DNA from: Alisma plantago-aquatica
Lineage: Eukaryota; Streptophyta; Magnoliopsida; Alismatales; Alismataceae
DNA: 64,000 nt
Assembly: GCA_963693085.1 (NCBI GenBank)
Contig: OY856410.1
Span: forward strand, 884,920,335 to 884,984,334
Direction: 5' to 3'
A program made the position numbers and the translations under genes. Positions 9,693 through 20,911 of this stretch are shown one piece after another; the first letter of the stretch is position 1, and each line of letters starts with the position of its first letter. The notes beneath the pieces were generated by a model that made no database searches, was not told where the DNA came from, and was given only the letters and a program-made list of their open reading frames with translations.

Positions 9693-12677
9693 GGAGCGGT
9701 CGGATTTTCAAAAACACATGGTCTCCCACAGTGAAATGCACATCAGTCCGCTTTGCATCAGCATACGACTTCTGTCGATCCTGGGCTCTCTTTAGCCTTT
9801 GCTTGATCAACGCCACTTTATCAGCATACACTTGGAGCTCATCTGACCTCAACAGGGTCCTCTCACCCACATCATCCCAGTGAAGTGGTGACCGACACGG
9901 TCTCCCGTACAAAGCTTCATACGGAGGCATCCCGATACTGGATTGGTAGCTGTTGTTATAGGCAAACTCTGCTAAAGGTAAGTATTGCTCCCATGTGCCT
10001 CCCCAATCGATCACACAAGCTCTCAATAGATCCTCTAAGGTCTGGATCGTCCTTTCTGACTGACCATTTGTTTGGGGATGATATGCGGTACTAAACATTA
10101 ACCTTGTACCCAGTTCCTCTTGAACCTGCTTCCACAACTTGGAAGTAAACTTGGGATCTCTATCAGAAATGATCGATCCTGGCACGCCATGCAAACGCAC
10201 TATCTCTCTAATATACAGCTCAGCTAAGTCTGACACCTTAGCTGTGGTCTTCAAGGCAAGGAAGTGTGCTGACTTGGTAAGACGATCTACCACGACCCAT
10301 ATCGCATCATGACCTCTCTTGGTCCGGGGTAGACCCACCACAAAATCCATGGTGATCTGCTCCCACTTCCACTCTGGAATTTCTATTGACTGTAAAAGTC
10401 CGCCGGGTCGCTGGTGTTCAGCCTTCACCATCTGGCAGGTAAGACAACTGGCCACCCATCACGCAATGTCTTTCTTCATTCTTAGCCACCAGAAGAACCG
10501 CTATAAGTCCTTGTACATCTTAGTAGTTCCGGGGTGCACTGTGTATTTGGATCCATGAGCCTCTTGCAGAATACACTCTTTTATTGGTAAATCTGCCGGT
10601 ACCCAAATGCGATTCTCAAACCTGATTCCCCCGTCTACCCCCACGGATAACCGGGTCTGTGGCTTCATCATCAAAACTTTCATCTTATCAAGCTCTTCAC
10701 TGGTCAACTGTGCTGCTATGATCTCACTCAATAACTCAGATTGAATCTGAATATTAGCCAACCTAACTCGGTCCTCTAGAAGTTGCGGAGTCCATTCCAC
10801 AAGTACCTCCAAACTTTACCACTGGTTGGACAGAACAGCTGCACACTTAAGCTGCTTCCGACTCAAAGCATCGACTATGACATTCGCCTTACCAGGATGG
10901 TAGGCGATGGTGAAGTCGTAATCCTTCATGTACTCCATCCATCGTCACTGTTGTAGGTTCAGGTCTCTCTGTGTCAGCAGGTACTTCAAGCTTTTATGGT
11001 CAGTGAAGATCTCGAAGGTAGCACCGTACAGGTAGTGTCGCCATATCTTCAAGGCGTGTATGATAGCAGCTAACTCCAGGTCATGTGTCGGGTAATTCAC
11101 CTCATTTGTCTTGAGCTGTCGAGAAGCATATGCAACCACATGTCGATCTTGTTCCAACACACAGCCAAGTCCCATTTTGGAAGCATCGGTGAATATCATG
11201 AAACCCTCATTACCAGAAGGCAGAGACAACACAGGAGCGGTAGTCAGCTTCTACTTCAATTCCTGGAATCGAGCTTCACATACTTCAGACCACACGAACT
11301 TCACATCCTTCTGAGTCAACATGGTCAGCGGTAGAGCTGTCTTGGATAAATCCTTGATGAAGCGTCGGTAGTATCCGGCCAACCCCAAGAAGCTGCGAAT
11401 CTCGGAGGGGTTCTTCGGTGCCGTCCAGTCTCGAACGGCCGATACTTTGGTTGGATCTACGGCGATCGTTCCTCCTGAGATGATGTGTCCAAGAAACATG
11501 ACTCGGTCCAACCAAAACTTACATTTCGAGAACTTTCCGAAAAACTTATGCTTTCTCAGGATATGAAGGACTCTACCCAGGTGGTCACGGTGTTGGGCTA
11601 GGTCATCCGAATACACTAAGATGTCATCTATGAACACTATCACAAAAGAGTCAAGGAAAGGCTGGAACACACTGTTCATGAGGTTCATAAAGACACTAGG
11701 TGCATTGGACAATCCAAATGGCATGACCACAAACTCATAGTGTCCATATCGGGTTCTGAAAGCCGTTTTGGGTATATCCTCACTTGTCACTCTCACCTGG
11801 TGGTATCCTGACCTCAAATCGATTTTGGAAAAGACTCGAGCTGATTTGAGTTGATCAAACAGGTCATCTATCCTAGGCAAAGGATACTTGTTCTTGATGG
11901 TTGCTTGGTTGATCGTCCGATAGTCAATACACATCCGCAATGACCCATCCTTCTTTTTCACAAAAAGGACTGGAGCACCCCAAGGTGATGTACTGGGTCG
12001 GATAAACCCCTTATCCAACAACTCTTGCAACTGGGTTTTCAACTCAAGCAACTCTGCAGGGGCCATTCTATAGGGTGCCTTAGATATAGGGTTAGTCCCA
12101 GGAGCTAATTCAATTGAGAAGTCTACCTCCCGCTCAGGGGGAATCCCTGGTAGATCATCTGGAAAAACATCGGCATACTCCCGTACCACCTCTATGTCCT
12201 CTAAGGATTGCCCCTTGACCTCGGGTGTGGTGACTATGGCTAAGTAGGCTCGACAACCCTTGGATAGCATCTGTTCAGCTTTCAAAGAGGACACATAAAG
12301 GCTAGTTGTCGCATCTTTCCTTCCTTGAATGGTGAAGTGTGGATAGCCATTTTTCCTAATAAGAATCTTTTTCTCTCTACAGTCAATCTGGGCTCTATAG
12401 GTGGAAAGCCAATCCATACCGATAATCACATCAAAATCATTCATATCGAGGAGGATAAAGTTAGTGGGAAGTTCATGGTTCAAATACTTTACTGGCAAGA
12501 CTGGGGTTTTCAAAAGAGAGGTATAAATACGACCACTCGGAGTTGTGACATCCAACACATAACCCAAATCCTTGATATCCAAACCAAGCATAGTTGCCAT
12601 ATTTCTCGAAATAAAAGTATTAGTAGAACCAGAATCAAAGAGTGCTTTTACATTTTGTCCCATGACTTCCAACATGC
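9691..12677 (-). pseudogene. Chromovirus pol, copy 1 (protease-RT-RNase H-integrase, truncated)
   Basis: In order: protease ([11 protein letters not shown] active site), RT ([13 protein letters not shown], catalytic FIDD), RNase H ([20 protein letters not shown]) and integrase ([12 protein letters not shown] zinc half, then a D-D-E core with IISDRDPKF and the glutamate of GQSERT). Nonsense codons interrupt it at 11251-11253 (TAG), 10945-10947 (TGA), near 10816 (TAA), 10501-10503 (TAG) and 10459-10461 (TGA). The last is shared with copy 2 and the others are private to copy 1. The stop at 11251 is the GAG-to-TAG change of a glutamate just after the RT. It is the most damaged of the three copies. 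Confidence 0.93.
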
Positions 12678-12751
12678 CTACATAGATATTCCAAATTAGA
12701 AAGCTACTACATGGTCTACTGAACTAAAAGGAAAACACTATGGGTTATTAC
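12678..12751 (-). other. Putative 74-nt spliceosomal intron between gag and pol (copy 1)
   Basis: On the minus strand the segment starts GTAATAAC and ends TATGTAG. It is 74 nt, 68% A+T, with U-rich stretches and a CTAAT branch-like motif about 19 nt before the AG. The gag frame runs into it and ends at TAG (12738-12740) after G-N-N-P. Pol is in another frame, starting at ATG 12675. Removing GT...AG joins the last G of the gag exon (12752) to GC (12677-12676), making one glycine codon and continuing into the pol methionine in frame (LIEG|MLEV). The identical segment is in copy 2. Splicing itself is an inference; no RNA evidence is available here. Confidence 0.6.
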
Positions 12752-14094
12752 CCTCGATCAACTGGTTAGCATTTGCCTGAGATTCTTCATTGTTGATGGA
12801 GAACACTCTAGCCTGTCTCCTCTCTCCAGCTGGTGGTACTTCGGCTGGGGGTGCTGCAGCTACAGGTTGTGCTGCCACTGGCTGTGCCCCTAAAGGTCCT
12901 CTCAGGTCAGGCTGCGGGCAATTGGCGATGAGGTGTCCTTCTTGTTGGCACCGGTAGCATACCCTCTTCTTGAAGCGGCACTCACCGGTGTGCCACCTTC
13001 CGCAGGTGCGACATCGAGGCCGGTTGTTCTCTTGATGAGGTTTCCCTTTCCCTCCAAGTCTTCCTTTGGCCTGGTGACGCCCGTGACCTTTCTTGTGGTT
13101 GTTCTTCTGACCTTGAGCTCCTTCACTGAAGCCCAAGTATCCCTTGGATTGATTCTGTGCAGGCATCACCGTCCTTTCCATGTCCAAGGCGGTGTTGTAA
13201 GCTTCAGCGAAGGTCTTTGGCTTGCTAGCCATCACATGGGGCTTGATGGCGGGATGTAGACGCTCTATGAAATGGTCCACCCTCCTCTCTTCATCCATCA
13301 TGTGCCCGAAACGTTCCAGTATACGGAATTTGCGACCAAAGTCCGCCACGGATGAGCTTCCTTGTGTCATGTTGGTGAACTCCCTTTCCTTCTCTTTCTT
13401 AGCTGAGACGGGGATGAATCTGGCGGTGAAGATGGTCTTGAAGTCGGTCCACGCCATCGGTTCCTCGCTTAGGTCTCTCCCAGTGATATGGTTCTCCCAC
13501 CATATCTTAGTTGCACCTTCCAAAAGGTGAGTAGCAAACAGAACTTTCTTGTTGGGCTGCACCTCAAGCATGAGGAACCCGTTCTCGACTGCAAGCAGCC
13601 AAGCCTCAGCCTTGTCGACCACTTCAGTCTTGTCTTCCCCCCCAGAACTTCTCGACGTTCAGCTTAACGAAGTCCAGGATGGTAACTCCCAGTCGAGGGC
13701 GGACAGGGAGTGGCTCACCTTTCTCATCTCTAACTATGTCCCTCAGAGCCAGGGCATGAATAGCCTCAGTCAGCCGCTTCTGTTGTTCCATCCATTCAGT
13801 GGCGTGGACTACCATTGTCGGTTCGGAACTACCAAACTGATCCTCCTCCATCTGAGCTTCTTCCTCGTACTCATGTTTCTCTTCATATTCCGGTCCACCC
13901 TCTTGCTCAAGGTTGTTGAAAGGTATGGGCTCGGGATTGGGTATCTCACGCACAGTCTCTTCAGGTCTTTTCCTCTTCTTAGAGGTCTCGCCCCCATGGT
14001 TCCGCTTCTGCTTCTCGGAGGATCCACTCTCCTTGCGGGGAAGTCCTCCTCCACTTGTAGCAATCGGAATTGCCACAGTCTTAGTACGAGCCAT
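12752..14094 (-). pseudogene. Chromovirus gag, copy 1
   Basis: The start is ATG at 14094 (MARTKTV), in good context with GC after the ATG and just downstream of the leader. The N-terminal 156 codons are basic and then acidic (GGPEYEEKHEYEEE). The retrotransposon-gag core follows (AEAWLLAVENGFLML, LLEGATKIWWENH, FTARFIP), then two zinc knuckles (CRTCGRWHTGEC and CYRCQQEGHLIANC). A G7 run (minus strand of 13637-13643) puts the first 156 codons one base out of frame with the rest, so the reading frame closes at 13624 and reopens at 13622. The same lesion is in copy 2. Downstream, the frame enters the intron-like spacer and stops at 12738. Confidence 0.9.
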
Positions 14095-14553
14095 CTACAT
14101 AAGCATAATCAAACAACCACTTAGTTTATCATTAAACTAATTATACTTATGCCGGTGATGTCTCATTACGTATCTTTTATTTATTTGATGGAGGATTCCT
14201 TAAATTCCTAACTTACTTGCCCAAACCACATGAGGGTGAGGAAGAGAGAGAAACCCGAATCCTGAAGACCTTAAAAGAATTGAGTTGAGAAGGGATGAAC
14301 AAGATGAGAGAGTCCTAAAGGTATCTTATTTCGAGTCTTAACCTAAGACATCAGCCAGGAAGTCACACGATTCGGGAGTCCTCGTATTCTGACTAGCGGT
14401 GCGGAGGAAAATTTTGCCAGCCCCCGGATGTGATCCTTTTCTAGTCACCTCAGTCTTTTGGAAAATCCTCTAATAACTCCCTCGGTTCTATGGAATTTGT
14501 AAAATTTAATAATTATTAATGATTAGATGAAGAACCTATGCTCTGTTACCAAT
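14095..14553 (-). other. Chromovirus leader, copy 1, with primer-binding site
   Basis: A noncoding stretch between LTR-A and the gag start. On the minus strand, 14535-14551 reads TGGTAACAGAGCATAGG three bases after the LTR end. Eleven of the first twelve bases match the usual plant initiator-Met site (TGGTATCAGAGC), so this is the minus-strand primer site. No other feature is seen. Confidence 0.75.
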
Positions 14554-15488
14554 TGTAACGACCCCGCCTCTCGGTAACCCCCAATTAAGGGCGATCGGAA
14601 GGTCGAAATCGTTAACCAATTACAGGATCAAAGGTTCAACGAATAATCACTTATAATTATGAAATTCTACTAAACTAAACTGAATATTGGCAGAAAAATT
14701 TAAACTTGGTTACCTTTGAAAAACTTGGAGTCTCTAAGTATCCATTGCTTGAATCTACTCTATCTAATCCTCCTGGCACTTTACTTTTTATTTTGCAATG
14801 TGTCGGTTTACTGTTTGTTCCTTTAGGATTCATACCTAAAACGCCGACAAACAAAAACACGATCAGCACAAAGCTGGTATGTGGGGGATCACAAAATTGT
14901 TTCAACTATATTAACAATGTAGGTAACCAATTACCATTAAACAATCAAATTATATTTTAAGCAGTACTACTCAATCTCTTCCTATCCCTTATCTCTGTAG
15001 TGTCCCTGCAGTGGACATGGATATCACCATCATCACTTGGTGGATCTTCATTATACCCTGCATGATCCTGCCTGACTGGTAGACCAATACCTAGGGTTGA
15101 GTTTCATGGCACTTCCCGTAGAAAATCCAATCTCTAACTCGATATGACTTGATGGACCTACCTCCTTGGTAGCCATTTACTAAGTCATTTACAGACCTGA
15201 AGGCCTACCCCATTGGTAGCCTTTTACTAGGTCATCCATCAAACTATAGAAGGGACTGAGATCTGAGCTAGTAGGCATAACTTATTATGTGATAGTCATA
15301 TTCACTTTACCGATTGCATGAATTAAAACATCCAACAGTTTAATTCAGTTCATGATGAAATCATAGACAAAATCCCGGAAAACTACATCGGTTAGTCATA
15401 AGCGTAACCACATACCTCCTACTGCAGTTTTAGATATAGAATCAAGATTGTTGAAAGAGAATATCCAATTAAGCAAGCAAAGGCACAG

Positions 15489-15909
15489 AAACCCTAAAAT
15501 AAAAGTACAAATTCACTTTTACTAGTATTTATCCAGTATCATTATGTCCCTTAGGGTTTCTATCCAATTTTAAGGTTTTCCTGAAAATTAGGGTTTTACT
15601 TTCATTCTCGAGTACTATGAACCCTAATTTACCAAAAACACTAAAACCCCTAAATTATCTCCTTTTAACATTCCTAACAATTTTACAGTTATTGTTGAGC
15701 AAATTACTAGAATAACAAGGTTCCCTTTTCTTTAATCTTAAATTAGGGTTTTTATGTACATTATCTCCCCTTTAAGACATAAACCCTAATTTTAGGCACA
15801 TATGTAATTAAAACGGATTAAGATTTCATATTATTAATAAACATGTTAATATCCCTCTACTCAACCTATTAGGTTACAAAGAAACACCTTTTCCATGTAA
15901 TTAGGGTTT
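15489..15909. promoter_or_regulatory. Cluster of six telobox motifs (AAACCCTAA/TTAGGGTTT) in LTR-A
   Basis: Exact copies lie at 15489-15497, 15551-15559, 15588-15596, 15743-15751, 15781-15789 and 15901-15909, on both strands. Near-copies lie between them. Teloboxes are known binding sites of plant TRB-type Myb factors and are common near translation-gene promoters. Here they lie in the transcribed R/U5 part. Function is not shown by the sequence. LTR-B carries the same cluster near 23649-24069. Confidence 0.6.
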
Positions 15910-16550
15910 CTAATTAATTTGGAATGCATTTTACTATCCACTAAATTAGTTTTGCAAAACGAACTGGAATTGGATGCCACAATTATTTTTAACAGATTCC
16001 TTGAAATTGTCTACCCAACTTTCATATATAACTTTTCCCTATACGAGATTCCTAGTAATTACTAGGATTTTAGCAAGAAAACTCATTTATCTGTAATTTT
16101 GGTTAGAGATAGATTTTTACCAAAAAAACTCGGCTGTTAGATCAGTGCTCCGATGCGCCCCGCGTCGATCTGACGCTCCGCGTCGCAAGCCTCCACTAAC
16201 TCGGTGGCGCGTCCTGCTTCTCGCCCTTAGCCGCTGGATCTCGATCGAATGCTCGAAGTCGCGAGCGTCCTGACTTATCCGGCCACCGCCAGATCCTGAT
16301 CCGACACTCCGCGTCGAGTGCTCCCTAAGTTAAGCGCGTCGCCCTGGGGCCCATTGGATTGTGCCTCGGTCCACGCTGGTCCAAGATCGGAGGGCTGCTG
16401 GTCGTCGTCCTCTCCTTCTTCTTCAAAGAATCAGCGGCGGCGCCGCACGGACCTCCTCGTTGGAGCTAGGGTAATCAGGAGGGAGAGAGGGCTTCGAGGG
16501 GTTATAAGTGGCCGCCTGGATGCGTTAGGGTGAGAGAAACCACCCGAGGC

Positions 16551-16560
16551 CTATTTATAG
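16551..16560 (-). promoter_or_regulatory. TATA box of LTR-A
   Basis: Minus strand CTATAAATAG, about 870 bp into the LTR, followed by a GC-rich transcribed region. The equivalent in LTR-B is at 24710-24719. Confidence 0.65.
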
Positions 16561-17432
16561 GCTATGGGAGGGTCTCTTCTAGGGTTCCAGACCTCGCCGC
16601 CAACCCTGTTTCTTACCCAATTGGGCGTTTTGGATATACACCGCCAAAGATGGCAAAACCGGGGTCAAAGCTCTTCGTCTGGGTCTCCCAAACCTGATGG
16701 GACTATCATCCCAAGTGCTCATGCACCAAGGTGAAAGGAAAATCGAGGGGAAAAACCCCTGTAGACGCGCTACAGTTCTTGTCCCTCTGGGACTCTAGGC
16801 AATAGCCGGGTTAGTTGGATCAAAATCCAACGGCTCAGATCATCCACGTTCAAACCAAAAAGGGAAAGAATTCCCAATAAAACAAGGAAAATCCTTATTT
16901 TAAAGCTAACTTGGAAATTAAATAACTCTCAATCCATAAGTCCTTTTGGCCTCAAATTTTAAAGGAAAATCATTCTCACGTTTATCTCTCATTGTGAAAA
17001 AATTAGGAGTCATTATTCAAATGAAACGAGAACTTTACTTTAGTTTCAAGTTATCCTTTAATTAATGGTATTTTCCACCTTTTCTTTATTTCCTTGGCCA
17101 TTATCTAATTATTCTGAGTTCCTTGAACCCCAAGGAACCCTTATAACACGAAATTATATTTTTGGAAATTATCTTTTCGCCTTTTTAACCATTCTTTCCT
17201 CTTTTCTTATATATTCTATTTTCCCATTGAAATTCTTTATTAAAAAGGAACTCCTTTTTCATTTTCTTTTTATTATTCTTTCAAATGGGCTTAATGGCCA
17301 ACAAGGCCCATCAAACAACATGCAAGGCTTTCATTCACGAAATTAATCATGCAATCAAACATAATTCTTATTTATGTCTTTAATAGAGATTTACAAATCT
17401 CATTACATTTATTAGAAAATGAGGTTATAACA

Positions 17433-17447
17433 TCCTCCCCTCCTTAT
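17433..17447 (-). other. Polypurine tract of chromovirus copy 2
   Basis: Minus strand ATAAGGAGGGGAGGA directly abuts the LTR start TGTTATAACC. It is the expected plus-strand primer. The same tract precedes LTR-B at 25592-25606. Confidence 0.8.
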
Positions 17448-17475
17448 AGGAATTTTGCCCTCAAAATTCAAACAA

Positions 17476-20400
17476 TCAAGCAAACAATTCCGGGTATGTT
17501 TTCTCCATGTCTTCCTTCAGCTCCCATGTGGCCTCATCCTCTCCATGGTGCTTCCAAAGAACCTTTACCATCTCTATATTCTTGCATCTGAGTTCTTTCA
17601 CCTTGGTATCTAGAATCCGCAAAGGTGACTCAGGATAGGTCAGCTTCCCTTGAAGCTCAATAGGCTCAATGCTCAGCACATGGCTTGGATCTTGCACATA
17701 TCGCTTTAGGTTAGACACGTGAAACACATCATGCATCATACTATACTGAGGGGGTAATGCCAAACGGTATGCAACTTCACCAATCCGTTCTAACACCTCG
17801 AACGGACCCACATATCGGGGACTCAACTTTCCTCTGTTCTTAGCTATAGCTCGGAGCGGTCGGATTTTAAAAAACACATGGTCTCCCACAGTGAAATGCA
17901 CATCAGTCCGCTTTGCATCAGCATATGACTTCTGTCGATCCTGCGCTCTCTTTAGCCTTTGCTTGATCAACGCCACTTTATCAGCATACACTTGGAGCTC
18001 ATCTGACCTCAACGGGGTCCTCTCACCCACATCATCCCAGTGAAGTGGTGACCGACATAGTCTCCCGTACAAAGCTTCATACGGAGGCATCCCGATATTG
18101 GCTTGGTAGCTGTTGTTATAGGCAAACTCTGCTAAAGGTAAGTATTGCTCCCATGAGCCTCCCCAATCGAGCACACAAGCTCTCAATAGATCCTCTAAGG
18201 TCTGGATCGTCCTTTCTGACTGACCATCTGTTTGGGGATGATATGTGGTACTAAACTTTAACCTTGTACCCAGTTCCTCTTGAACCTGCTTCCACAACTT
18301 GGAAGTAAACTTGGGATCTCTATCAGAAATGATCGATCCTGGCACGCCATGCAAACGCACTATCTCTCTAAGATACAGCTCAGCTAAGTCTGACACCTTA
18401 GTTGTGGTCTTCAAGGCAAGGAAGTGTGCTGACTTGGTAAGACGATCTACCACGACCCATATCGCATCATGACCTCTCTTGGTCTGGGGTAGACCCACCA
18501 CAAAATCCATGGTGATCTGCTCCCACTTCCACTCTGGAATTTCTATTGACTGTAAAAGTCCGCCGGGTCGCTGGTGTTCAGCCTTCACCATCTGGCAGGT
18601 AAGACAACTGGCCACCCATCACGCAATGTCTTTCTTCATTCTTGGCCACCAGAAGAACCGCTGTAAGTCCTTGTACATCTTAGTAGTTCCGGGGTGCACT
18701 GTGTATTTGGATCCATGAGCCTCTTGCAGAATACACTCTTTTATTGGTAAATCTGCCGGTACCCAAATGCGATTCTCAAACCTGATTCCCCCGTCTACCC
18801 CCACGGATAACCGGGTCTGTGGCTTCATCATCAAAACTTTCATCTTATCAAGCTCTTCACTGGTCAACTGTGCTGCTACGATCTCACTCAACAACTCAGA
18901 TTGAATCTGAATATTAGCCAACCTAACTCGGTCCTCTAGAAGTTGCGGAGTCCATTCCACAAGTACCTCCAAACTTTTCCACTGGTTGGACAGAACAACT
19001 GCACACTTAAGCTGCTTCCGACTCAAAGCATCGGCTATGACATTCGCCTTACCAGGATGGTAGACGATGGTGAAGTCGTAATCCTTCATGTACTCCATCC
19101 ATCGTCGTTGTTGTAGGTTCAGGTCTCTCTGTGTCAGCAGGTACTTCAAGCTTTTATGGTCAGTGAAGATCTCGAAGGTAGCACCGTACAGGTAGTGTCG
19201 CCATATCTTCAAGGCGTGTATGATAGCAGCTAACTCCAGGTCATGTGTCGGGTAATTCTGCTCATTTGGCTTGAGCTGTCGAGAAGCATATGCAACCACA
19301 TGCCGATCTTGTTCCAACACACAGCCAAGTCCCATTTTGGAAGCATCGGTGAAAATCATGAAACCCTCATTACCAGAAGGCAGAGACAACACAGGAGCGG
19401 TAGTCAGCTTCTCCTTCAATTCCTGGAATCGAGCTTCACATACTTCAGACCACACGAACTTCACATCCTTCTGAGTCAACATGGTCAGCGGTAGAGCTGT
19501 CTTGGAGAAATCCTTGATGAAGCGTCGGTAGTATCCGGCCAACCCCAAGAAGCTGCGAATCTCGGAGGGGTTCTTCGGTGCCGTCCAGTCTCGAACGGAC
19601 GATACTTTGGCTAGATCTACGGCGATCGTTCCTCCTGAGATGATGTGTCCAAGAAACATGACTCGGTCCAACCAAAACTTACATTTCGAGAACTTTCCGA
19701 AAAACTTATGCTTTCTCAAGATATGAAGGACTCTACCCAGGTGGTCACGGTGTTGGGCTAGGTCATCCGAATACACTAAGATGTCATCTATGAACACTAT
19801 CACAAAAGAGTCAAGGAAAGGCTGGAACACACTGTTCATGAGGTTCATAAAGACACTAGGTGCATTGGACAATCCAAACGGCATGACCACAAACTCATAG
19901 TGTCCATATCGGGTTCTGAAAGCCGTTTTGGGTATATCCTCACTTGTCACTCTCACCTGGTGGTATCCTGACCTCAAATCGATTTTGGAAAAGACTCGAG
20001 CTGATTTGAGTTGATCGAACAGGTCATCTATCCTAGGCAAAGGATACTTGTTCTTGATGGTTGCTTGGTTGATCGTCCGATAGTCAATACACATCCGCAA
20101 TGACCCATCCTTCTTTTTCACAAAAAGGACTGGAGCACCCCAAGGTGATGTACTGGGTCGAATAAACCCCTTATCCAACAACTGTTGCAACTGGGTTTTC
20201 AACTCAAGCAACTCTGCAGGGGCCATTCTATAGGGTGCCTTAGATATAGGGTTAGTCCCAGGAGCTAATTCAATTGAGAAGTCTACCTCCCGCTCAGGGG
20301 GAATCCCTGGTAGATCATCTGGAAAAACATCGGCATACTCCCGTACCACCTCTATGTCCTCTAAGGATTGCCCCTTGACCTCGGGTGTGGTGACTATGGC

Positions 20401-20837
20401 TAAGTAGGCTCGACAACCCTTGGATAGCATCTGTTCAGCTTTCAAAGCGGACACATAAAGGCTAGTTGTCGCATCTTTCCTTCCTTGAATGGTGAAGTGT
20501 GGATAGCCATTTTTCCTAATAAGAATCTTTTTCTCTCTACAGTCAATCTGGGCTCTATAGGTGGAAAGCCAATCCATACCGATAATCACATCAAAATCAT
20601 TCATATCGAGGAGGATAAAGTTAGTGGGAAGTTCATGGTTCAAATACTTTACTGGCAAGACTGGGGTTTTCAAAAGAGAGGTATAAATACGACCACTCGG
20701 AGTTGTGACATCCAACACATAACCCAAATCCTTGATATCCAAACCAAGCATAGTTGCCATATTTCTCGAAATAAAAGTATTAGTAGAACCAGAATCAAAG
20801 AGTGCTTTTACATTTTGTCCCATGACTTCCAACATGC
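17476..20837 (-). pseudogene. Chromovirus pol, copy 2, full length with one stop
   Basis: The domains are all present: protease (DSG), RT (FIDD, complement at 19783-19794), RNase H, HHCC and D-D-E integrase, the [16 protein letters not shown] integrase tail, and a chromodomain ([23 protein letters not shown] to KTYPELF, about 17480-17640). It is open from ATG 20835 for 738 codons, interrupted by TGA at 18619-18621 in the IA*WVA segment before CLTCQ, then open for about 380 codons to the natural stop at 17476. The chromodomain is expected to steer integration to particular chromatin. Copy 3 has serine at the TGA position, so the stop is a simple nonsense change shared with copy 1. Confidence 0.94.
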
Positions 20838-20911
20838 CTACATAGATATTCCAAATTAGAAAGCTACTACATGGTCTACTGAACTAAAAGGAAAACACTA
20901 TGGGTTATTAC
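20838..20911 (-). other. Putative 74-nt gag/pol intron (copy 2)
   Basis: Base-identical to 12678-12751 of copy 1, including GTAATAAC, CTAAT and TATGTAG. It has the same in-frame stop and the same predicted EG|M junction. Copy 3 is truncated before this point. Confidence 0.6.

Larger units (their letters stand above)
9691..14553 (-). mobile_element. Chromovirus copy 1, internal region, 3' end truncated
   Basis: It matches copy 2 base for base apart from scattered substitutions at a constant offset of 8160. It contains the primer-binding site, gag, the intron-like spacer and pol. The polyprotein is cut at 9691, just after FLKIRPLR in the integrase C-terminal region, so the chromodomain and the 3' LTR are missing. 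Its 5' LTR is LTR-A, shared with copy 2. Confidence 0.93.
14554..17432 (-). repeat. Chromovirus LTR-A, 2879 bp, shared by copies 1 and 2
   Basis: On the minus strand it begins TGTTATAACC after a polypurine tract and ends GTCGTTACA before the primer site. It serves as 3' LTR of copy 2 and 5' LTR of copy 1. It has a TATA box at 16551-16560 (minus), a GC-rich block at 16140-16520 downstream of the TATA box (transcribed) and six exact telobox motifs at 15489-15909. By eye it differs from LTR-B by about 32 substitutions and one indel (about 1.1%). Short ORFs inside are not credible genes. Confidence 0.92.

Noticed and set aside
10459..10461. In-frame TGA as possible recoding between RT and integrase
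   Set aside because: Copy 3 has a serine codon there, there is no readthrough context, and copy 1 has four other stops. A nonsense mutation is simpler.
12325..12699. 124-codon + strand ORF, repeated at 20485-20859
   Set aside because: Antisense shadow of the protease region and the intron-like spacer; no independent support.
13549..14124. 191-codon + strand ORF, repeated at 21709-22284
   Set aside because: It lies wholly antisense to chromovirus gag, is repeated only because the element is, and has no recognisable domain or start context.
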